64,000 bases of DNA from Amaurobius ferox (taxonomy: Eukaryota > Arthropoda > Arachnida > Araneae > Amaurobiidae): the NCBI GenBank assembly GCA_951213105.1, contig OX578138.1, forward strand, positions 67,294,037-67,358,036, given 5' to 3'. Below, in pieces: positions 21,401-32,245 of this stretch; position 1 is the stretch's first letter; every line of letters starts with the position of its first letter. The position numbers were made by a program, and so were the translations under genes. The notes beneath the pieces are model-generated. The model did no database searches and was not told where the DNA came from. It saw only the letters and a program-made list of their open reading frames with translations.

Positions 21401-22885
21401 TTCATGCTACCCCTGCAAATTTTGATTATTTCATGATGACGAGCATATAATAAGTGAGAAACTAGTCCATGGATGCTAGTATCTGCAATAGGAGTGTCTT
21501 CTCCATTATATCCTATTCACAAATTGATATATTAGAATGTTGCAAAACTATAAGAGCAAAACAGTTTTATCAAGCTATTTTCACAAAAAATATTATGACT
21601 GGAGAAACAAATATGAGCACAATAAATAGCAGATCTATTTTGAAGTTGAAATTGGGGCTGCAGCTAATATATTTCACATAACATCTTTGATGAACAAGTA
21701 TTTTAGCTATATTTCAGGCATTTAAAACTAACTTGAATGTACTCGGAAAGCTGTATCTATTTACTCATATTTGTTTCCATTCACCTATTACGTGTACATA
21801 TATTACGTAGATGGTTATCATAGAGACAAAATATCAATTTAGAATGTTCTGATATTAAAATATGGAATTATATGAGGGTTTTGCTGTCTAAGAAAAGTTG
21901 AAACCACTTTATGTGAAATATCAGTTAGCACGAACCTCAGGCTAGGCACTATCAGTGCCTATTATATATTCTATTATATATTTATTTGTTACATATAAAG
22001 TAGTTAACATGAAATTTGAATTAATGTTAAAAAAAAGCTATTCCTCTGAAAGTCAAATTCTTCAGGTAACACACTAAGTTAGAGTGCAAATCTCAACCAA
22101 CTTGTTTATTTCTGGTGATATCAATTCAAATCCATAGCATCTATTCTATTGGTATATAACTTTTTAATACTTCTGTAAAGAAACCAGGCATAAAAAAATT
22201 AGGTGACAAATCAGATTCTTTAAGAAAGTATTACAAATTTATATTCTCAAAAGCAGCAGTTTATTTATTTTGATCTATTGGTATCTTTTATTCACATAGA
22301 AACAAGGAGCGAGCATTAAAGGAGAACTAGAGTCAGTATGTACATACTGATTGTCAAAATTTTCAATGTTCAAGTATCAGATGTTACATTGAAAATGTTT
22401 GAAGTAAATAAAAGTTTAATAAAGAATGCCAAGAAATTAACTTATATATTTAAAAGTATGCGCTGGTTGTGACTAATGGACTTACCTGGTTAAAGATACC
22501 CCCCCCCCCCCCCTCCCAACTACGGGAAAGATCTATTCGAATTTTTTTTAATTACACTAAATCAAGACACAAATCATATTGTAATTGTTAATGTGTGTAA
22601 AAATTTCCTCAAAATCCAGATGAAGGTGTATTGAAGTACTTTAATTGTAAATCCATTGACACAGTTCTATAAAAATATAGGTATGTCATTCTTTTCGTTT
22701 TGCCACTTTGTTTTCTTTCGGTTAGTGACAGTGGCACAGCATTAGCATTGCTCACACCTATTCCAATGGTAAAGAAACCAATATGTATATCTATTTGTTT
22801 AGAATTTAATGGTAACAGCAAACAATTGATATATAAAATTTTCGAAGCATATCAGTTATTAAAAATTTTTAGCATAGAAAATTAT
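18479..22885. other. AT-rich interior of the 8.8-kb element, no gene seen
   Basis: There are only short chance frames. A palindromic MITE lies at 20235-20443. A diverged direct repeat pairs about 21165-21240 with about 21430-21510 (AGTCCA..GAATGCT..GTATCTG). G or C runs lie at 20053, 21076 and 22500. Confidence 0.55.
20235..20443. mobile_element. short palindromic MITE
   Basis: CTTATTATAGCGGCTCC at the left and GGAGCCACTATAATAAG-like sequence at the right are inverted copies over about 60 bp with gaps (TTTATCGCCAGGGTAGG versus CCTTGGCGAAATCTTAA). About 208 bp in all. No coding capacity and no clear target duplication; superfamily unknown. Confidence 0.65.
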
Positions 22886-23669
22886 TAGCACATCACTGGG
22901 TATATAGAGTGGGATGGATTACCCATCCTCTACACTAAATATTTTACCCAGGATTACATTGTAAGCCTGCATTTTTATTAATTTTAGATTCATTTTTTAA
23001 AAAAATTTCCACATTTTTTGTCCAAAATATTTCAATGTATGGCTTTTTCTTTTAAATCAAACACATAGTTTTATTTACAAACTTGCATAAATATTTGAAA
23101 TCGACTTCAAAAAAGGTTATGGTAACCCACATTTAAACGGTTATATATTTTGTTTTGGATAGGTAACTTGCTTTTTTGTAGTTAAAACATTAATAAAATA
23201 AAACAAATTGCCTCAAGTGTTATAAGTCCTCAATGAAAATAGGATTAAAAACGTTGCGATACACGTACGGAATACAATATAAAATGGGCATAAGGTGCGT
23301 TTAATAAACATAATACATATAACACAAGCATTTTAAACTGTATGCTGTATATAATTTTTTTCCCGTAAATGAAGCATTTTTATCATTGATCAAGTAGTAA
23401 TAATAATAATATTTATTTAATTCTTTAGTTTAAAATCATATCAAAAGCAAATAAATATGTGTGTATTAAGTAAAATACATGACGAAATGTATCTAAGGAA
23501 AACGTAAACACGTATAATCTCGAAGACGACAGATTTTGTCTTAAACTGTCAAACTGTGTACTAGGCTCCGCCCAGTGTATACTAGGCTCCGCCCATGACG
23601 TCATTTAACTTAGCCAATAGCAAAGAATAGGCCTCACAGCAGGGGGTATAGCGGGTACGTTTTCCGAAC
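22886..23669. repeat. long inverted repeat, right arm
   Basis: Complement of 14888-15685 with few differences, from ATTATTAGCACATCACTGG to AGCGGGTACGTTTTCCGAA. Both arms carry the CCAAT, TGACGTCA and GGCTCCGCCC motifs, facing inward. Confidence 0.9.
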
Positions 23670-23694
23670 ATGCACCAGGCGCGAAGCTTCGTAC

Positions 23695-23768
23695 GATGAA
23701 CACATGTATACTTATATGAACACGTGTATACTTATATGAACACGTGTATACTTATAATGAACACGTAT
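23695..23768. repeat. 20-bp minisatellite, four units
   Basis: The unit ATGAACACGTGTATACTTAT repeats about four times directly outside the right arm of the 8.8-kb element. Most units contain an E-box-like CACGTG. Confidence 0.85.
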
Positions 23769-23769
23769 G

Positions 23770-24330
23770 TAGGATGGTGACAACTAAAATTATTTCAATT
23801 TTAATAAAAATGAATTACATACCCTGTAACGCAACCAGTTTTCTTTTATCAATCCATTTCTACGAAATGATTTAAACACTTAACAAATAATCTTTTTTTA
23901 CGTTACTCAAACCACGCTAGTCTGTTGTTCCAAGTTTTCGTCGAGCGAAATAGGGTTATAACATTGAAAATCGTCTTGGACCCAAACCAGACCATCGCCA
24001 AGAGCGCGCCAATCCTCGTTTTGGTCTATCTCTAATGGCCGCCGCGAAAAACAAACTATCGAGAGTGGCAGGTCTGTATAATATTGATTTGTGCAATCAA
24101 GCGATTCAAGCTCTTTGGAACAGCCCGACGGTGCATATCTGCGATCTTACAATATATCTTTACACGCCACACAGCCGATAGTGCGCCAATTTTGTTATAC
24201 CTAAAATCTAGCCGCATTCGCCAAGCCACAGATTAATATAGTATTCTGTGCGCCAAGCGCTCCCAGAAGCCTTTGCGCGAGTGGAGCGGCTCCTGTATCT
24301 AACACTTCGTACGTCGAGCTAGCTGCTAGC
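23770..24330 (+). other. GC-richer segment upstream of finger array B
   Basis: This stretch is less AT-rich than its surroundings, with several CpG-containing motifs (GGCCGCCGCGAAAAAC, GAGCGCGCCAATCC, AGCGGCTCC). It holds no open frame. It could be a promoter or first-exon region for array B, but no TATA box or splice signal stands out. It has no match upstream of array A. Confidence 0.35.
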
Positions 24331-25255
24331 CACAGGCATTTATTTATTTATTGAGGGAAGAAAGTTCCTGCTTTTTCAATGTGTCAATAAGTATTTTTAC
24401 AAGAAAGGTTTTGAATCAACAAATACTACTTCAGAATACTGATGGCATAGACTAAATGCATTTTCTACAAAAAACCTTTTAAATCACCTAGTGATAAAGC
24501 ATTTGCATGTAAAGTACAAGACTGAAACCTAGTAAAATTTGTATATTGTGCATTCAAGCCTGTACTCAAACCCATCATTTGTGTATATATGCTATTGAAA
24601 AACCATGTGTGAAAAATGTAGGAAACCATTTATACAAATATATTACTGAAAACACAAACTGCAGCCCACAGATGGAAACTAATTTCGTGTATAATATCTG
24701 GTGTAGCATTTGTTTAAATAAAATCTCAAACTTGTGAATACTGTTGAAATTACCATTTTTATGTAAAATATATTTAGAGACATATTTAGATAAATATAAA
24801 CTGATTCATAGTAGCAAGAAAATGCTTTGTGTGTAAACTGGCTTTTAAAATATTTCCCCCACAAAGCAGCTTCAAACAACATAAATTTGAGCACACGGTT
24901 AATCTATTTGAATATGAAATATGTCAGAAAGTATTCACACAAGAAAATGCTTTAAATATGCATAAACTTGTACTTACAGGTGAAAAACCTTTTCTATGTA
25001 AAATATGACAGAAAGCATTCACAAACAAATATTTATTAAATAAACACAAATGTGTATATACAGGTGAAAAACCATTTGTCAGGAAATATGTCAGAAAGCA
25101 TTCACACGAAGAATTCATTTAAATGTACACAAATGTTTGCATACAGGTGAAAAACCACTTGTGTTTGAATTATGTCAGAAAGCATTTACACATGAAAATA
25201 GTTTAAATGCACATAAAATAATAGTTTAAATGTACATACAGGTAAAAGACTAATT
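24331..25255 (+). pseudogene. degenerate leading part of finger array B
   Basis: The sequence matches the complement of 8268-8750 (array A 5' flank). From about 24823 a finger is readable, CFVCKLAFKIFPPQSSFKQHKFEH, with all four zinc ligands, unlike its partner in A. The next finger follows. Then TGT becomes TGA at about 25007, and a one-base deletion near 25079 shifts the frame. These breaks separate the first fingers from the open array at 25256. Confidence 0.72.
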
Positions 25256-26314
25256 ATGTCTGATATATGTCAGAAAACCTTCCCAATCAAATCTGATTTA
25301 AATGTACGTATGCATATACATACAGGAGAAAAAGCATTTGTATGTGAAATATGTCAGAAAACCTTCACACGCAAAGATCTATTAAATAAACACAAACGTG
25401 TACATACAGGTGAAAAACCATTTGTGTGTGAAATATGTCAGAAAGCATTCGTACAAAAAAGTCATTTAAATAGACATAAATATGTACATACAGGTGAAAA
25501 GCCATTTGTGTGTGAAATATGCCAGAAAGCATTCACACAAAGAATTAATTTAAATATATCCAAATGTTTGCATATAGATGAAAAACCAGATAATCCAATT
25601 GTGTGTGAAATATATCAGAAAACCTTCAGAACCAAATCTGAATTAAATGTACACATGCGTATACATACAGGAGAAAAACCATTTGTATGTGAAATATGTC
25701 AGAAAGCATTCATACAAAGAAGTTATTTAAATGTATACAAACGTTTGCATACAGGTGAAAAACCATTTGTGTGTGAAATATGTCAGAAAGCATTCACACA
25801 AAAAAGTCCGTTAAATACACACAAATATGTACATACAGGTGAAAAACCAATTGTGTGTGAAATATGTCAGAAAACCTTCGCAATCAAATCTGATTTAAAT
25901 GTACACATGCGTATACATACAGCAGAAAAAGCATTTGTATGTGAAATATGTCAGAAAACCATCACACAAAAAAGTCATTTAGATGTACACAAACATTTGC
26001 ATACAGGTGAAAAACCATTTGTGTGTGAATTATGCCAGAAAGCATTCAGTCAAAAAGAAAATTTAAATTCACACAAACTTGTACATAGAAATGAAAGACT
26101 GTTCCTGGGTGAAATATGTGATGAAGCATTTACACATAAACATAGTTTAAATATACCCAAACTTCTACATACTGCTGTAAAACCAATTGTGTGTGAAATA
26201 TGTCAGAAAACCTTTATACATAAATCTAAATTAAATGTACACATGCGAATACAGGAGAAAGACCATTTCTATGTCAAATATGTCAGAAAGCATTCAGACA
26301 TAAAATTGATTTAA
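25256..26314 (+). CDS. multi-C2H2 zinc-finger protein, array B (352 residues)
   Basis: Twelve fingers are joined by HTGEKP linkers, on the opposite strand to array A and closely similar to it. Fingers 2, 3 and 7-10 keep all ligands. Finger 4 has Ser for His (LNISKCLH), finger 5 Tyr for Cys (CEIYQ), finger 6 Tyr for His (LNVYKRLH), and finger 11 is badly worn (LGEICDEAF..LNIPKLLH). The frame starts inside a finger (MSDICQKTF), so the start is arbitrary. It ends through a 4-base loss in an ATACATAC stretch near 26246-26252: the expected RIHTGE linker reads RIQEKD. The lost ligands and missing start suggest a decaying gene. The original role would be nuclear DNA binding. Confidence 0.68.
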   Translation: MSDICQKTFPIKSDLNVRMHIHTGEKAFVCEICQKTFTRKDLLNKHKRVHTGEKPFVCEICQKAFVQKSHLNRHKYVHTGEKPFVCEICQKAFTQRINLNISKCLHIDEKPDNPIVCEIYQKTFRTKSELNVHMRIHTGEKPFVCEICQKAFIQRSYLNVYKRLHTGEKPFVCEICQKAFTQKSPLNTHKYVHTGEKPIVCEICQKTFAIKSDLNVHMRIHTAEKAFVCEICQKTITQKSHLDVHKHLHTGEKPFVCELCQKAFSQKENLNSHKLVHRNERLFLGEICDEAFTHKHSLNIPKLLHTAVKPIVCEICQKTFIHKSKLNVHMRIQEKDHFYVKYVRKHSDIKLI

Positions 26315-26328
26315 ATGTACACAAACGT

Positions 26329-26760
26329 TTGCATACAGGTGAAAAACCATTTGTGTGTGGATTATGTTCGAAAGCATTTACACATAAAAATAGTTTAAAT
26401 TCACACAAACATCTACATACAGGTGAAAAACTGTTCGTCTGTGAAATATGTCAGAAAGCATTCACACAAAGAATTCATTTAAATTTACACAAACGTTTGC
26501 ATACAGGTGAAAAACCATTTGTATGTGAATTATGTCAGAAAGCATTCAGTCGAAAAGATAGTTTAAATTTACACAAATTTATACATACAGATGAAAAACC
26601 ATTTATGTGTGAAATATGTCAGAAAGCATTTACTCTTAAATGTAGTTTAAATATACACAAACTTGTACATACTGCTGAAAAACCAACTGTGTGTGAAATA
26701 TGTCAGATGACCTTCACTTGCAGAAGTGAATTAAATGCACACATACGTGTACATACATGA
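26329..26760 (+). CDS. finger array B, second open segment (143 residues)
   Basis: Five fingers (CGLCSKAFTHKNSLNSHKHLH to CEICQMTFTCRSELNAHIRVH) with intact Cys and His ligands, starting at an HTGEKPF linker. This is the same reading register that array B leaves at the 4-base deletion just upstream. It ends at a TGA after HIRVHT. It is the continuation of 25256-26314 and not an independent gene. Confidence 0.68.
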   Translation: MHTGEKPFVCGLCSKAFTHKNSLNSHKHLHTGEKLFVCEICQKAFTQRIHLNLHKRLHTGEKPFVCELCQKAFSRKDSLNLHKFIHTDEKPFMCEICQKAFTLKCSLNIHKLVHTAEKPTVCEICQMTFTCRSELNAHIRVHT

Positions 26761-27150
26761 TATAACCTATTTGTGTGTGAAATATATCAGAAAACCTTTG
26801 CACACAAAGGTGAATTAAATATACACATATACATACAACTGAAAAACCCATTTGTGTGTGAAATCTGTTAGAAAGCATTCACAGTAAAAGTAATTTAAAC
26901 AAACAAACACATACATACAGGTAAAAAACCATTTATTTATGAAATATGTCAAAGCATTCGCCTGAAATGAATGTTTAAATGGTGTAATATGCCAGAAAGC
27001 ATTTGCACAGAAATTACACTTAAATAGAGACATACTTGGGTATACTGGTGAAAAACCATTTACATTGGAAATATGTTAAAGTATTCACACGAAAAAGTGA
27101 TTTAAATAGGCACACACAGGTAAAAAAACATTTTTGTGTGAAATATATCA
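26761..27150 (+). pseudogene. worn-out last fingers of array B
   Basis: Finger-derived stretches persist in changing frames (FVCEIYQKTFAHKGELN, FVCEIC-stop-KAF, FICEICQSIR) with stops and small deletions. After about 27150 the similarity to fingers ends. Confidence 0.7.
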
Positions 27151-28165
27151 GATCTGCACCTATGACCCTCCAAAAATGAATGTATAAGGAAGGCATCACT
27201 GGTGTAAACATTCCTTATAAATTAATGAATGTTGTCCCATCATATAATCATATGTGAACACAGTATATTTAATCAATACTTTTTTTCTATAATTTATATA
27301 CTTGTTTTTGCTTTATCATTTTTATTATTATTTTCAGTTGCATTTGCAATGTTCAAAGACAGAATATTAATGTCAATTTGATCAGACTATGTTGTAGTCT
27401 TGTTTTGCTGATCCTGTAATATTTTTATATAGTAAAACAGTGGCATAACTGCAAATTTTGGCTCACAAGTTGCAATTAATTTGAGCCTACATTCTATTTC
27501 AACTTGCATTATTTGGGTGTATGCTGAAATAATTTACAAATGATGAATTTATTTATTATATGGAAGAAATGACCAATTTTATGGCATAAATATGGTAAAG
27601 AAACATTTGCACAAAAATATTTAAAGTTTATTATTATTATTCTTTTTTTTCAAACCATTTAAGCAGCATACTTAGCAATTAACTCTGTCTTATTCATTTC
27701 ACTGGCTTCACTATTTTCAGTTTCCAAATGGACTAAATTACTTATCTCCGATTTTCCAATAGAATTTCATTTGTAGTGTTTTAAAAGTTATAATTTGTTG
27801 AGTGAACTTTTAACAGAAGTTACATTTACTGGCTAAGTAAAAACAGGAAATATACAGAATACACATAAGAAACATTGCTTTATATTTGAAAATCAACATT
27901 TCTGCGAAAATTTTAATCATCATCAGTGGTTTTAGATCACTTTTCATCCATGTTTGCGAATTGAATGCGAAATTGTGTAGAAAGAAGGTTAGAATATTTC
28001 TTTTGGAAAATTTCCCATATTTGCAATAAATAGAAATCCATTGATTTCAAAATTTCTCTTTATTCCAGAAATCCAAATGTGTTGTGTATTTATCACATCC
28101 TATAAATCTTTGTTGAATTTGACTGGTGATTATATATAATACACACTGTAGCAGGACATTTAGGC
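27150..28165. repeat. 3' flank of array B, inverted copy at 59.4-61.9 kb
   Basis: Complement of about 59440-60317 plus 61726-61860. Shared stretches include CAATTTGATCAGACTATGTT, TTTGGGTGTATGCTGAAATA and GAATTTGACTGGTGATTATA (one change in the copy). Together with the finger arrays this forms inverted duplicate arms of roughly 4 kb. Confidence 0.85.
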
Positions 28166-30115
28166 ACCCCAAGCTCTGGAAAATTTTTTTTATTTATGAC
28201 TGCAGAAAAACATCTCTAACATTTGTAGCGATTTATAAGATTGTAGCCTAATTCCTGCTATGAAAAGGAAATTCCATCACCTTAGTACTCTGTTAATTTA
28301 GTGCACCTTTTCAATGAAAATATATAACTGTTACCCTCTTAGGCTTAAGATACAGGAGTATTGTCTTGCATCCATTTTGGAGAGGCTGCATGGAGCTTGT
28401 CACACAAGAATGGCGACATTCTTTTCATGGATTTCTAAGCTCCCCACTTTAATCCCCTCTCTTGAGGGGGGAATAATAAAGGAAGAGCCACCTTTGTATT
28501 CAAAGGGTTAAAATTGTAGAAAATGTCGACAGCTGAATAATCCAATAAATAGAAATGTCCAATGAGAATACATATAAATTATAATTAATATAGGATCTGT
28601 CTAACCCATGTGTGGACTGCATTCCAGTCTTGTAGAGTATTCTGCATACCTTGCCTTCACCTCTGGCAACAGTATAGCAACTGGAATGTAGGTAAGTCAG
28701 TTAAGATAATTTTTGTGTTAATAGGAATTTTGGAGTGACAAAGTGTTATCAAAATAAAATTTCCATCATAAATGGTTTTGATCCATATATTTTAGATTCC
28801 AAAAGTGGATTAACATCTCGAACTACTTTATTGCCGATTACAACCATACTTATGCTTAATATGGTTTTGAAACATTTCAAACTTTATATTTTATGAATAA
28901 ATAAATTATTTTATATTAATGGAAAAGAATAAACTTATCTGCTATAAGATGCTTATCACAAATTAAATTTTGAAGGATATAAGAACTTCAATTTTGAAGT
29001 TGTTAATATTATCATATCCTTCCACTGAAGATCTGAAATTCTTTGTGTCTTTCCAATATTAATATAATATCAGTTTTCCTGTTTGCGAATACAGGGGATT
29101 CTAAAAACAGAAAAAGATTCACGTGACGTCACGTGTATGTAGCGAAGAAATTCCCAAGTTTCATTCGTATAAACAAACTCTCAATGTATATTAGGTCTGT
29201 AGTAAAAGTTGCTAATTTTTCAATTATTTCAGTGTTTTTCCTTAATTAAAAGATGTTTTGTCTATAACATAGGTATACATTAATATATATTGATTTTACA
29301 TTCATTGAAATTGATGTGCGCATAGCTACAATAAACTAGAAAGCGTAAAGACATCTGATTTTCTCGCTTTCATTGCAAATCAGAAAATTTAAAATAGCAG
29401 CAATATAGTTCACTGTCATTTCATAATAATTTAAATAAATTTTATTATTAAAGATAGTTTTTAAATATATTTACTTTTATGATTATGATCAGTATAGATA
29501 ATCCAGAAGGTTATCGATAAGTTATAAACTGTCATTTTCTTTCTGTTTATATAAAACAAAATGCCTTCACTATCTATTGTTTGAATATTTGGAATAATCA
29601 TATCTGAAAATCATTCTAAAATTTGATGTCCACAGCTATGAAAGTGTGAACTAAGAAAATAAGTAGTCCTATATACATAATAGTAATGTTGATGTTTACT
29701 ATTTACAATTAAAATACAACAAATTTTCTGAAAAGAACTGCATTTTAAAGAGTCTTTTCTGAGCTTTCCTTCCATTCACACTTATTTACACAACAATATA
29801 ATTTTGTGTAACCTTTTATAAAGCATAACTAAACATGTTTCATTTTAAAATTTTCTTGTTTCCAAGCAAATCATTGCAATATAACTTTGTTTTTCATTAA
29901 ATATAGTAAAATAAAAAAGTAAAGAACCATATTTTAATTTTTAAAGTAAATACACTTTTAAAATTGTCAATTGTCATTACAAAGTCCATCATTATGAGCT
30001 ATCAATTTTACTTTTTTTGTTGAGATTAATACAAAGTGTTTTTTTCATACTTTATCTTTGTATTGGTGTTTCAATGGTATTAATGTGGCAATGAGCTTCA
30101 TGGTGTAAAGCGTAC
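28166..30115. other. AT-rich stretch, no gene seen
   Basis: Only short frames without recognisable similarity. A palindromic CACGTGACGTCACGTG lies at 29120-29135. Confidence 0.5.
29120..29135. promoter_or_regulatory. palindrome CACGTGACGTCACGTG
   Basis: A 16-bp perfect palindrome made of two E-boxes (CACGTG) overlapping a cAMP-response-type TGACGTCA. Such sites bind bHLH and bZIP factors in animals. No gene start was recognised next to it, so function is open. Confidence 0.4.
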
Positions 30116-30117
30116 AA

Positions 30118-30255
30118 AATACATGCATAAAATATTGCACGAGATCCTGGATTCACAGTAAAAACGATTACAGATATAATATATTGGTATGTAGGTACAG
30201 AAGTGAGTAAAGCATACAAAATACTTGCTTAAAATATAATGCATAAGATTAAGGT
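30118..30255. repeat. direct repeat with 56830-56960
   Basis: ATTCACAGTAAAAACGATTA and GAGTAAAGCATACAAAATAC match ATTCACAGTAAAAAAGATTA and GAGTAAAGCGTACAAAATAC near 56861 and 56913. It is a dispersed non-coding repeat of unknown type. Confidence 0.7.
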
Positions 30256-31632
30256 GCAGTTAGACCGATCCCAAAAAGTTACCTTTTGTCGATGGATGGT
30301 GCTGAATATCGCAGGTTTGGCGAGATTCGACATTGCGCCAAAAAGCGATTATGTTCAATTTGTAGCAATACTTTTCTTCACTTCTGGATGAATCCTGAAA
30401 CCAGATATTATGAAATGCATTCAATCTCAATGAGAGTCTTGCATGTGTACAGTCTTGTTTTTCTCAGCTAATAAATTGAAGAAGTGGACTATACATAAAA
30501 GTATCTCGAAACTTTCTTTATATTGATAATAATATGTCATGTTTATATTGTATGTTCATACTGATCAGTATAAATTTTAAATCTTATATGCATATTCATA
30601 ATTTAAATTGAATTTGTAGCATGCATATTCGTAATGTAATAAATATTTGTTATATGAGTGTTCATGGGAAACTGACAAGTTAATTCATTTATTGCTGTTG
30701 AAGTACATTTGAAATTTTAACACTTTAAATGGGTTTGCTTGTGGTGCCTATAACTTATACGTTTAAGCATTTGTATACTTTGGTGATGTGATTGCTTTGC
30801 CAATTATGATATACTGCTCCATTTAAAATAAGCTGTGCCATTCTGATACTAACAGCAAAATTTAACCGATTTTGTGCCAACACTACGCCATTTCACGAAA
30901 ATACCAGAATGTTGGCTTTAAAAAAATCTAAAAGCAATTTAAAATTAAATTATATTGCACATAGCCAATTTGTAGCTATAACAAAGCATGGTTGTGAGTT
31001 CTTATCATGTCATTACTTCTTAAAATAAATAAACTTTACATAAAGTAACTTAGTTTATTTTTACGAAAGTAACATCAGAGAAAAACATGAAGAATAATCA
31101 TATCCGAATCTTTGATGTGGTATCTCCATAAAGTTTGAATCAACATTGCCTTGAAAATTTACCATCAGACAGAAGTTAGGCTAAACAACACTGGCCATGT
31201 ACTTTGCCACTTACCGGCAAACATACAAAAAAGGCTTACATAACAGTATGCATAGCGCTAATGCAATGCAGAAAATAGCACTAGCAGCAAATAAAGGCGA
31301 TGATTAATAAAGAAACTGATCTATAAAGATGAAACTTAATGAAGATTATGATAGTTAAGATACTCTACTGACACATCGACAAGTTTAAATAGTGCTGCAT
31401 CATAGAAGTAGAAGTTAATGTTTCCGGAGTACGCCAATCTCAAATTGGATGAAGTAGAAATTAGCATATTCCGGATGCTGACGTCTCAATTTGCAGGAAT
31501 ACGGAACATGGGGTTAAAAATTATTTACAAGCTATCCTAAAGTGATTAGCCAATCAGAATAAAGTAACTTTTGGGATTTTGACCGTACGTCGACTGATGT
31601 ACATATTGCTTGTTTATATTAAGTTTTCTAAC

Positions 31633-32245
31633 AATCGGCCCCCTCCTGCAGATTGAGTTGCTTAACCATAAAATATCAGTTATAATCAAATTTAAATTCA
31701 TATTCATGTTGAGCATACACTGCTTTATAGAATTTCAAATATCATGTATAAATTTTAGTGTATAATTACATTTCAAGACAATGTTTTAAAAAGTATAAAC
31801 ACATCATGATACATTTTACATGAAAACAAAAGTTAAAATATCTCTGTGTTAAAAACAGGAGATACCATTTATAAATTTAAAAACTCTTAAACATTACCAC
31901 ACAGTATAAACTCAACAGTACATAAACTACATGTTGAGGGAATGTCAAAAAGTTTGTATATCACATTGAAAAATTTTAAACTTTTAAACCTTCACCACAC
32001 AGTTTAAACTCATTAGTATTTAAACTATTAAATGAGGGATTAAAAAAATGGTATAAGTTAATTTAGTGTATATCAAAAACCTTAAAAATCTTCACCACAC
32101 AGTATAAACACATTGGTAACTAAACTACACAATGTGGGTTTTGAAAAAAGGGTTGAAGTTAATTTGAAAATACACCTATGCAATTTAGACGAGTTAAATT
32201 TTGATTTCAAATTACAATTTAAAATTTTTAAGAAGTTTTAAAGAT
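31633..32245 (-). mobile_element. copia-like element, 3' untranslated part with tandem repeats
   Basis: On the minus strand a polypurine tract (GCAGGAGGGGGCCGA) at about 31635-31649 is followed by TGTTAGAAAAC, which fits the start of a 3' LTR at 31633. Between it and the end of pol are three diverged units of about 100 bp at about 31890, 31990 and 32090, each with CACCACACAGTATAAAC or a close variant. The other LTR and the outer end of this LTR were not found. Confidence 0.6.

Larger units (their letters stand above)
14888..23669. mobile_element. 8.8-kb element with long inverted repeats
   Basis: This is defined by the inverted repeats at its two ends. It contains a dead hAT transposase (about 16850-18100), a G/C-rich hairpin minisatellite and about 4.4 kb of AT-rich sequence without a coding signal. 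Bases outside the arms do not match convincingly, so a target duplication is not shown. The hAT gene probably entered later and need not be the element's own enzyme, because hAT ends are normally short. Confidence 0.6.

Noticed and set aside
28322..28510. TTAA-type MITE ending in CAAAGGGTTAA
   Set aside because: A matching left end was not found.
30250..31605. Tc1-like or MITE element between ATCCCAAAAAGTTAC and GTAACTTTTGGGATT
   Set aside because: Only about 15 bases pair and the rest of the two ends does not align; too weak to call.
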